Shown here piece after piece: positions 57,357 to 64,000 of a stretch of 64,000 bases of DNA. Both the position numbers and the translations under genes were made by a program. Every line of letters starts with the position of its first letter. Position 1 is the first letter of the stretch. Source of the stretch: Paenibacillus glycanilyticus NBRC 16618 (GTDB lineage Bacteria > Bacillota > Bacilli > Paenibacillales > Paenibacillaceae); NCBI RefSeq assembly GCF_004000805.1, contig NZ_BILY01000015.1, positions 62,001 through 126,000 of the forward strand, read 5' to 3'. Under the pieces are notes generated by a model. The model searched no databases, was not told where the DNA came from, and was given only the letters and a program-made list of their open reading frames with translations.

Positions 57357-58518
57357 CTTGCATGCCACCTTTTCTGTTCGCAAACTTCTGCCTAACATAT
57401 AATAGCACAACTCCCGCCAGCAATGCCCATAACGGAGCCGATATGCCGAACAAATGAAGATGCGAAGCGGCCAGGACAAAGGTAACGGTGGACGGAACGA
57501 TGTATGGACGAAGCTGCACGGCCGATTTGACTGACTTCATAAAAAGGCCAAGCAAAGGAATACCGGTCATCAAAGCGATAAACGGGGCAGGCAAAATCTG
57601 AATCCAACCGATCAATTTCGATGCGAACAACCCGAATAGAATGACCAAGCCGTTAGAGGTTACTGCCGCGCCTATACGTTTCGAGGGATTGCCGGCTTCG
57701 GGACTGCTGCAGAGAGCCGTCATCATCCCTCCCACGTTTGCCGCATGCCCGCCGAACAGTCCGGCAGCTACGGAAGCCAAGCCGGAAGCGCTTATGACTC
57801 GGTTGACCGGCGGATCGTATTCATGGCTTTTTAGGGCGGTAAGACTTACAGCCAGATCATTGCTCATCACGATAAACGACAAGGGGATTGCAATGAAAAA
57901 TATAGCGGCAGTCGAAAATTCGGGAATGATCGGCGCGGGAAGCTCAAACGGTAAACCTTGAACAGCCGCCCATGGAAGTCGCTGTTGAAGAAGCAAACCA
58001 ACAAATCCCATGATCATTGCCCATAAAGCCGGCGACAGAAGCCGCGTATAACGAGGAATCAGCCAATACCCGGCTGCGGCCAGGATGCCGCATAGCGGAA
58101 GCTGTACGGAAGACGGAATCATTCCCCAGACATAGGATAATAACAGCCCAGCCAATAAGGCATCGATTATAGGCTTGGGAATCAAGGGCAGAGCCCGTCC
58201 AAAAATCCCCGTACTGCCAGCCGCAATCATGATGACTCCCGACAGGATAAATCCCCCGGCTAATTCCGGCAGCGCATAGTGGGCGGCAACGGACCCGATG
58301 TAGGCAATCCCCGTAATGGAATGCGCTCCCGCAAAGGGCATTTTATATTTAAGAGTGAGTATCGTATTTAACACACCGCCAGCGACATAAACGGCAAAAA
58401 ACCAAGATAAAAGCTCGTGATCGGACATTCCGGCCCGATCCGCCGCTTGGACAAGCAGGATTGCGCCTCCGGTACAAGCAAGCATGGCGGACATTATTCC
58501 CATAGTGAAAAATCGCAA
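57346..58518 (-). CDS. BenE-type membrane transporter
   Basis: A 390-residue polytopic protein of the BenE benoate/proton symporter family (PF03594), with about 12 hydrophobic helices. Landmarks are ACTGGAILL near the N-terminus, PFAGAHSITGIAYI, VMSNDLAVS and GGHAANVGGMM. The TTG at 58518 is chosen because AAGGAGGGATG is eight bases upstream; the longer frame to 58668 reads through the terminator of the gluconate gene. BenE proteins carry benzoate-like acids, but the pairing with a C-S lyase gene suggests another anionic substrate, which is inference. Confidence 0.82.
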   Translation of the reverse strand: MRFFTMGIMSAMLACTGGAILLVQAADRAGMSDHELLSWFFAVYVAGGVLNTILTLKYKMPFAGAHSITGIAYIGSVAAHYALPELAGGFILSGVIMIAAGSTGIFGRALPLIPKPIIDALLAGLLLSYVWGMIPSSVQLPLCGILAAAGYWLIPRYTRLLSPALWAMIMGFVGLLLQQRLPWAAVQGLPFELPAPIIPEFSTAAIFFIAIPLSFIVMSNDLAVSLTALKSHEYDPPVNRVISASGLASVAAGLFGGHAANVGGMMTALCSSPEAGNPSKRIGAAVTSNGLVILFGLFASKLIGWIQILPAPFIALMTGIPLLGLFMKSVKSAVQLRPYIVPSTVTFVLAASHLHLFGISAPLWALLAGVVLLYVRQKFANRKGGMQDEV

Positions 58519-58607
58519 GGCACATCCCTCCTTCAGCCCATAATAGGACCAAAGGGAATAACTGTAACCAGCCAATTCGGAGAAACTTCTGCCATCCACC
58601 CATAAAA

Positions 58608-58633
58608 AAAGAGCCCGCTCGCGCAGGCTCTTT
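58608..58633 (-). terminator. Terminator of the gluconate operon
   Basis: AAAGAGCC-C-GC pairs with GC-A-GGCTCTTT around TCGC with one mismatch. It is followed by a T-run on the minus strand (A-run 58604-58610), just after the kinase stop. Confidence 0.85.
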
Positions 58634-58639
58634 CCTTGT

Positions 58640-60178
58640 TTAAGTCCACTTTTTCTGATAAGCGGCAATTTCTTTGTATTCTGGCGTAAGCAGCCTGGAT
58701 ACCCGGACGTAGATCCGGCTCAGCTCCTTGTAACGTTCAACGTTGGCTTGTTCAGGCAAATGCTTGTGGGAAGTTCCCATCATACCCGACACGACATGAA
58801 GCGAATCTACCTCGCCAATGCTGTACAAGCCTAGGATCGCCGCGCCAAGGCATGAGCTTTCGAAGCTTTCCGGCACATGGACCTCTTGCTCGAAAATATC
58901 GGACATCATCTGACGCCACAGCTCCGAGCGGGCAAAGCCGCCGGTTGCCTGGATTTTCGTCGGATGGCCAATCAGCTCCTCCAGTGCCATATACACCGTG
59001 AAGAGGTTGAAAATTACGCCTTCCAGCACCGCGCGGATCATATGCTCCTTCATATGCTGCAGGCCTAGGCCAAAGAACGAGCCTCTTGCATTGGCATCCC
59101 ACAGCGGAGCTCTTTCGCCCGCTAGATAAGGATGGAACAACAGACCGTCTGCTCCCGCCGGCACGCGCGCGGCAATTTCCGTCAGAATATCGTACGGGTC
59201 CTTGCCGAGCCGTTTAGCGGTCTCGGTCTCCGCGGCGCAAAGCTGGTCTCTCAGCCATCGGAATATCATCCCGCCGTTGTTAACCGGACCGCCAATTACC
59301 CACATATTCTCGGCTAACGCGTAACAGAAGATCCGCCCCTTCGGATCGGTGACCGGCCGGTCCGTTACGGCCCGGATTGCCCCGCTTGTCCCGATCGTTA
59401 CGGCAACGGTTCCCGGCTCAATCGCATTCACGCCAAGGTTGGACAATACGCCGTCGCTAGCTCCTACAACGAAAGGAGTTGAAGCAGGCAGCCCCATCTC
59501 GGCGGCCCATTCCGCCTTCATGCCTTCCAGCGTATAGGTCGTAGGCACAGGCTCGGATAACCGCTCGGGCGTTACGCCCGCCACCTGCAAGGCTTCGGCA
59601 TCCCAGCCGAGCTGGGTTAGATTAAACAGCCCCGTCGCCGATGCAATCGAATAGTCAATCACGTACCGGCTGAACAGCTGATGGAACACGTATTCCTTGA
59701 TGGAAATAAACTTGTGCGCGCGGGCGAACAGCTCCTGCTGCGTGTTGCGCAGCCATACCAGCTTGGACAAAGGAGCCATCGGATGCAGCGGCGTACCCGT
59801 GCGCAAATAAATTTGATGGCCGTTCATCTCGTTCCTGATCCGCTCCGTCCACATCGCGCTGCGGTTGTCCGCCCAAGTGATGCAGCGCGTCAGCGGACGG
59901 CCTTCGCCGTCAACCGCGATTACGCTATGCATCGCCGAGCTGAACGATACGCACAATACGCCTTCCTCGCCAATGCCGCCTTTGGCTACAACCTGTTTAA
60001 TCGTACCAACAACCGCGCGGAAAATCTCGTCCGGATCCTGCTCCGCTACATCTGGCTTCGGTGAGTACAGCGGGTATTCGATCGTATGAGTCGCGATGAC
60101 TTGTCCAGCCTTGTCAAACAATACGGATTTCGTGCTTGTTGTCCCGATATCCGTTCCAATTACGTAAGAGGAAGCCAT
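58640..60178 (-). CDS. gntK: Gluconokinase, FGGY family
   Basis: A 512-residue carbohydrate kinase. The N-terminus is the FGGY phosphate-binding motif IGTDIGTTSTKSVLFD; later landmarks are TWADNRSAMW, VVGASDGVLSNLG, the hinge GTSGAIR and the C-terminal ATGGFARSELWRQMMSDI. Gluconokinases of this type make 6-phosphogluconate from gluconate. It is 46 bases downstream of the gluconate permease gene, which supports gluconate over other FGGY substrates. AAAGGAGAG is the ribosome site. Confidence 0.9.
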   Translation of the reverse strand: MASSYVIGTDIGTTSTKSVLFDKAGQVIATHTIEYPLYSPKPDVAEQDPDEIFRAVVGTIKQVVAKGGIGEEGVLCVSFSSAMHSVIAVDGEGRPLTRCITWADNRSAMWTERIRNEMNGHQIYLRTGTPLHPMAPLSKLVWLRNTQQELFARAHKFISIKEYVFHQLFSRYVIDYSIASATGLFNLTQLGWDAEALQVAGVTPERLSEPVPTTYTLEGMKAEWAAEMGLPASTPFVVGASDGVLSNLGVNAIEPGTVAVTIGTSGAIRAVTDRPVTDPKGRIFCYALAENMWVIGGPVNNGGMIFRWLRDQLCAAETETAKRLGKDPYDILTEIAARVPAGADGLLFHPYLAGERAPLWDANARGSFFGLGLQHMKEHMIRAVLEGVIFNLFTVYMALEELIGHPTKIQATGGFARSELWRQMMSDIFEQEVHVPESFESSCLGAAILGLYSIGEVDSLHVVSGMMGTSHKHLPEQANVERYKELSRIYVRVSRLLTPEYKEIAAYQKKWT

Positions 60179-60224
60179 TGCTGCTCACTCTCCTTTCTCT
60201 CTATCCAATCCATGCCTTCTATCT

Positions 60225-61586
60225 TTAAACGACGGCGTTCAACGCCATAATGAGCACAAGCGCCACAACGGAAATAATCGTTTCCAGCGCTGTCCAGGTC
60301 AGGAGCGTTTCCTTAACCGTCATGCCGAAATATTCTTTGATCAGCCAGAAGCCGGAGTCGTTCACATGGGACAAAATAAGCGAGCCTGCGCCGGTTGCGA
60401 GTACAAGCAGCTCCACGTTGGTTCCCGGCATTGCTGCCGCGATCGGGGCCACGATACCCGCAGCCGTCATCATCGAGACGGTTGCGGAACCGGTTGCGAT
60501 CCGGATCATCGCCGCGATGCCCCAGCCAAGCAGAATAGGCGATACATGCGAAGAAGTAGCAAGATCAGCGATGTAGTCGCCGATACCGGAATCCAGCAGC
60601 ACGCGGTTAAACGCGCCGCCGGCGCCAATAACAAGCAGAATCGTTGCCGTAGGGGCGAGACAGTCATTCGTAAATTTCAATACTTTCTCGCGGCTGATAC
60701 CGCGGGCAAAGCCTAAGCTGAAGAACGAGTATACCGTTGCAATCAGAAGCGCCACAACCGGATCGCCTACAAATTTCGCGGCAAGGAACAGGGTATCATC
60801 CTTCGCAAGGGAGCCGCTTTCCACGAATACGTCGGCGAATGTGGCAATCAGCATCAGGAATACCGGAATCAGAATCGTGATGAGCGTATTGGCAAAGCCG
60901 GGCAGTTCGCGGTTCTCATCGGTTTCCGCAAGCTGATCTCCCATTTCCTTCGGTACTTCCTTATGAATTCGTTTGCCAATCCAGCTGCCGTACAGCGGTC
61001 CGGCAACGATTGCCGTCGGCAGACCAACGATAATCGAATACAAAATCGTTTTGCCGATATCGGCATTAAAGATGCCAACCGCAGCCATGGCAGCCGGATG
61101 CGGAGGCACCAGACCGTGAACGACGGATAAGCCCGCTACCAGCGGTACGCCAATTTTGACAAGCGAAAGACCTGTTTGTTTTGCAATTGTGAAAATAAGC
61201 GGTACAAGCAAGACAAAGCCAACTTGGAAAAATACGGGAATGCCGACGATAAACGCAACAAACATCATCGCCCAATGGACTCTCTTCTCGCCGAACACGC
61301 CGATCAAGGTCCGCGCGATCCGCTCGGCGCCTCCGGATTCAGCCATCATTTTTCCGAGCATCGTGCCCAGCGCCAATACAATCGCCAGGAAGCCTAGCGT
61401 ATTCCCCATCCCGGTCTTGATAGAATCAATGATGCCGGTCTGGTCTTCGGTAGCAATAACAGGCATTCCCGCGGCAAGCCCTGTGCCGATCGCCGTAATG
61501 ATAAGAGCGACAAACGGGTTAAGCTTGGCAACCGTAATGAGCAGCAGCAGCACAACGATTGCTGCAAGTACAATAAATAGCAACAT
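60225..61586 (-). CDS. gntP: Gluconate:H+ symporter
   Basis: A 453-residue GntP-family permease with about 12-14 hydrophobic segments. Signatures are AIGTGLAAGMP, GTMLGKMMAESGGAERIARTL, VHGLVPPHPAAMAAVGIF and LSHVNDSGFWLIKEYFGMTV. It takes up gluconate or a related sugar acid. AGGAGG lies nine bases upstream of the ATG, and the gene begins only 23 bases after the response regulator gene, so regulator and transporter are probably one transcript. Confidence 0.92.
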   Translation of the reverse strand: MLLFIVLAAIVVLLLLITVAKLNPFVALIITAIGTGLAAGMPVIATEDQTGIIDSIKTGMGNTLGFLAIVLALGTMLGKMMAESGGAERIARTLIGVFGEKRVHWAMMFVAFIVGIPVFFQVGFVLLVPLIFTIAKQTGLSLVKIGVPLVAGLSVVHGLVPPHPAAMAAVGIFNADIGKTILYSIIVGLPTAIVAGPLYGSWIGKRIHKEVPKEMGDQLAETDENRELPGFANTLITILIPVFLMLIATFADVFVESGSLAKDDTLFLAAKFVGDPVVALLIATVYSFFSLGFARGISREKVLKFTNDCLAPTATILLVIGAGGAFNRVLLDSGIGDYIADLATSSHVSPILLGWGIAAMIRIATGSATVSMMTAAGIVAPIAAAMPGTNVELLVLATGAGSLILSHVNDSGFWLIKEYFGMTVKETLLTWTALETIISVVALVLIMALNAVV

Positions 61587-61609
61587 GGTGTAGTTCCTCC
61601 TGAAATGGA

Positions 61610-63229
61610 TTATTGCGGCTGACCGTCGCGGTATTCCTGCGGTGTCATGCCGAACGTTTTCTTAAAGGCGCTGATGAAGGAATGCGGTCGTTGATAGCCT
61701 AGCCGGGCAGCGATGACATAGACCTTCTCATCGCTGCGCCGCAGCATGGACTGGGCTTCTTCCATCTTCGCGCGCTGAATGTAATCACTTAAGTTTTCGC
61801 CTGTTTCCAGCTTGTATACCTTGGATACGTAGACGGGATGCAGCTTGACGTAATCGGCCACCGATTGAAGGGAAATATCGCCGGTTACGTTGTCGTCTAT
61901 AAAGCTTCTTATCCTCTCGATCAAGGAATGCCGATTATCCTTTGTTTCCTTTGCCATATCCTCCTGCAACGCTTTTAGCGTGCGGAAAGCCCATTCCCGG
62001 AGATGCTGCACGGTCCGAAGCGGCATGCCGGTCGTCATCCGGTTGTAATCGGTACCAAGTGTTTCGTTTAAAAGACGTCCGTTCTTATGGGCGATATAAG
62101 CATAGGCCGAAGCCATCGTAAAATAAATTTCGAGCAGATGCTCTTCGGATACGGATACACTACCCTCCACTCCCGCGAAGATACGCTTATACCTCTCTTC
62201 TACCGCTTCCCATCTCGCGGCTTCCAGCAAATGAATCAATGCCGGCGGCTCGTACAGACAGTCCAACGAGCGGATTGCCGCAGGCTCGCTTTCCTTCTCC
62301 TCCAGACGCATGAACTGCTCCGGCTCCTGCCCGATCCGGTTGCGGAAAGCCGTAATGGATCGGTTATAAAAGCCGGGAACATCTTCCGGAAAAGCTCCCG
62401 CGCCGCTTACCAGAACGGATATCTTTCCTTTCAGGTAGACCCCTACGGCGGATTGCAGCACCGATGCCGTACGCTCAAGCCAGCCCGGATCATCCCTTTC
62501 CGCTTCATCCTTAGGGGTAAGCAGAAAGATGAGATAATCATGGGCATCCTTCGCATGCCACAGCGAGTAACGACCGCCGAACAGCTCTTCGGCCATATTG
62601 GCAACCGCGTATTCCTTCCAGGACATGTCCTCTTCGGCAAACTCCCCGAACCGGTCATCCAGCCGAATAGCCATCAGCGAAAATCGCTCCCAATCCCGGT
62701 CGCCAAGCTCTAACCGCGACATTTTCTCCCGAAGCGTCTGCCTGCTCCACAGCTTTCCCTGCAGCAGCTCCTGCAACAGGCTTGCCCTTAACAGGGGCAG
62801 ATGCTCCTTCAGCGTATACGTCATCCTCTGGGCGGAGATCACCTCTTCCCACTCCTGCTTCAGCTTGAGAAGCACGCGTTCCACCGTTGCCAAGAGATCC
62901 GCGGTCTTAACCGGCTTGAGCAAATAGTCCTCGGTCTGGAACTGCATAGCCTGCTTCGCATAGTTGAATTCGGAATAGCCCGACAACAGGATGCTTTTGG
63001 TCTTCGGCCATTGCCGCTTGATCTCTGAAATAAGCTGCAGCCCCGACATCCCCGGCATGCGGATATCCGTAATGACGATATCGATGGAAAATTGATGAAG
63101 CTGCTCAAGCGCTTCCTGGCCGGAATACGCCTTGTACACCTGATCGATGCCCACGGATTCCCAATCGACCGTTGTTGCCAGACGGTCCACGACATGCGCT
63201 TCATCATCCACAATTAAGAGCTGGGCCAT
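61610..63229 (-). CDS. YesN-type response regulator upstream of gntP
   Basis: A 539-residue regulator. The receiver domain has DDE at 8-10 and phosphoacceptor D55 in ITDIRMPGMSG. A long middle region leads to a C-terminal AraC domain (KLHPVYVSKVYKLETGENLSDYI, AARLGYQRPHSFISAFKKTFGMTPQEYR). GGAGGG lies nine bases upstream of the ATG, and the start overlaps the upstream kinase gene by 16 bases. It probably controls the gluconate genes that follow. Confidence 0.88.
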   Translation of the reverse strand: MAQLLIVDDEAHVVDRLATTVDWESVGIDQVYKAYSGQEALEQLHQFSIDIVITDIRMPGMSGLQLISEIKRQWPKTKSILLSGYSEFNYAKQAMQFQTEDYLLKPVKTADLLATVERVLLKLKQEWEEVISAQRMTYTLKEHLPLLRASLLQELLQGKLWSRQTLREKMSRLELGDRDWERFSLMAIRLDDRFGEFAEEDMSWKEYAVANMAEELFGGRYSLWHAKDAHDYLIFLLTPKDEAERDDPGWLERTASVLQSAVGVYLKGKISVLVSGAGAFPEDVPGFYNRSITAFRNRIGQEPEQFMRLEEKESEPAAIRSLDCLYEPPALIHLLEAARWEAVEERYKRIFAGVEGSVSVSEEHLLEIYFTMASAYAYIAHKNGRLLNETLGTDYNRMTTGMPLRTVQHLREWAFRTLKALQEDMAKETKDNRHSLIERIRSFIDDNVTGDISLQSVADYVKLHPVYVSKVYKLETGENLSDYIQRAKMEEAQSMLRRSDEKVYVIAARLGYQRPHSFISAFKKTFGMTPQEYRDGQPQ

Positions 63230-64000
63230 TCCGTTTCACCCTCCAACCGATCGTTATTCCCTGCCTTGGCATTTGCTTCGATCTTCAGCCACGCTATCGT
63301 AACGACAAGACCTTCTCCATCCGCTGCATGCCGGAAACGAAGCCCCGAGCCTTTTCCGAACCGGCCCTGCAGCCGCTGATGCACGTTCCAGGTGCCGCAT
63401 CCGATCTCGTCGCCCATTTCCTTCTCGTCTAGCAGCGCTTCCAGCCTAAGCCGTTCCTCGCCGGTCATTCCCGCTCCGTTATCGGCAATTTCAAGAAGGT
63501 TATAATCCCCCTCTTGCCTGCCGGTAATGGAGATAAGCCCTCCGCCGATCCGGCTTTCAATCCCGTGCACAATCGCATTTTCGACGATCGGCTGCAGGGT
63601 CAGACGGGGAAGCGGCTCCTCTAACAGGGCATCCGGAACATCGATTTCGAAGGCTAGCCGCCCCATCCTTAGCGTATGGATGTTCAGGTAATGCCGGACG
63701 AATTCCAGCTCCTCTCCCACCGTTGACAGCTGATTGTCCACCCTGGTCGTATACCGGTAAAACTCGGCCAGATTTTCGGACATCGAAATAACCGAATCCC
63801 GGTCCTCCATCATCGCCGAATTGATAATAAAGAACAGCGAGTTATACAGGAAATGAGGATTAATCTGCGACTGCAGCTGCTTCAGCGTTGCTTCCCTGGA
63901 TCTTAGCTTTTCGCTGTATATATCCTCGATCAACCGCTGAATCTGGCCGGCCATTTCGTTGTAATGACGAATCAAGTCATCAAATTCGTTATTAGCCTTA
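63214..64000 (-). CDS. YesM-type sensor histidine kinase (partial)
   Basis: The C-terminal 262 residues of a sensor kinase whose N-terminus lies beyond the right edge; the frame stays open to base 64000 (reading KANNEFDDLIRHYNEM, a HAMP end). The phosphoacceptor histidine is in QINPHFLYNS, the N-box is PIVENAIVHGI and G1 is IADNGAGM. The G2 region reads GCGTWNVHQRL. It partners with the regulator at 61610-63229 and, by position, senses a signal linked to gluconate uptake. Confidence 0.88.
   Translation of the reverse strand, partial: KANNEFDDLIRHYNEMAGQIQRLIEDIYSEKLRSREATLKQLQSQINPHFLYNSLFFIINSAMMEDRDSVISMSENLAEFYRYTTRVDNQLSTVGEELEFVRHYLNIHTLRMGRLAFEIDVPDALLEEPLPRLTLQPIVENAIVHGIESRIGGGLISITGRQEGDYNLLEIADNGAGMTGEERLRLEALLDEKEMGDEIGCGTWNVHQRLQGRFGKGSGLRFRHAADGEGLVVTIAWLKIEANAKAGNNDRLEGETEWPSS

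Noticed and set aside
58519..58668. Longer N-terminus of the BenE-type transporter
   Set aside because: It overlaps the gluconate operon terminator and is hydrophilic; TTG 58518 has a strong ribosome site.

Overview
The window looks like a chromosomal segment of a Paenibacillus-type firmicute (Paenibacillus, Cohnella or a close relative). The signs are three large exported proteins with C-terminal triple SLH modules, Gram-positive lipoproteins, strong GGAGG-type ribosome binding sites, TTG and GTG starts decided by those sites, cre-like operators, two YesM/YesN-type two-component systems and five stand-alone AraC regulators beside carbohydrate genes. No tRNA, rRNA, CRISPR array, insertion sequence or phage gene was seen. 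The species call is inference from gene content.

Layout. 1-1650: a DUF4184 membrane protein cut by the window edge, and a stand-alone argC behind an ARG box. 1651-11748: an extracellular glycan module with an SLH-anchored GH30 enzyme, a secreted GH74 xyloglucanase and an SLH/cadherin-like surface protein; twin palindromic operators and a cre site lie in its intergenic regions. 11876-13792: a LURP-one-related protein and a coupled methyltransferase / GyrI-like pair. 13941-24215: a sugar ABC transporter (two binding proteins, one double ATPase, two permeases) divergent from a histidine kinase, response regulator and sensor-type binding lipoprotein. 24260-29169: a GH27 enzyme with an AraC and a MalT-type regulator. 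29314-35871: a 2185-residue Kelch / Ig-repeat / SLH surface protein. 35970-39137: an AraC regulator divergent from an FG-GAP protein coupled to a frameshifted Gfo/Idh/MocA oxidoreductase. 39175-45680: a serine hydrolase and a probable L-fucose operon (aldo/keto reductase, zinc dehydrogenase, fuconolactonase, GH95 fucosidase). 45820-49464: AraC, PhyH-type dioxygenase, AraC, nucleoside hydrolase. 49552-53606: AraC divergent from a GH2 beta-galactosidase. 53650-56143: a HAD protein coupled to an ATPase-less UvrA-like fragment, and a DHDPS-family aldolase. 56196-58518: BenE-like transporter and PatB-like C-S lyase. 58640-64000: gluconate kinase and permease behind a second two-component system whose kinase runs off the window.

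How it may fit together (inference): GH74 and perhaps GH30 cut plant polysaccharide outside the cell, oligosaccharides enter, and GH2, GH27 and GH95 trim galactose and fucose inside. Fucose would be oxidised by the 44745-45680 / 42857-43690 pair. The ABC transporter is tuned by its own binding-protein / kinase / regulator set. The least expected items are the UvrA-derived protein without ATPase motifs (54330-55136), the three-binding-protein transporter/sensor locus, the twin operators at 6731 and 6842, and the single-base frameshift at about 38856.
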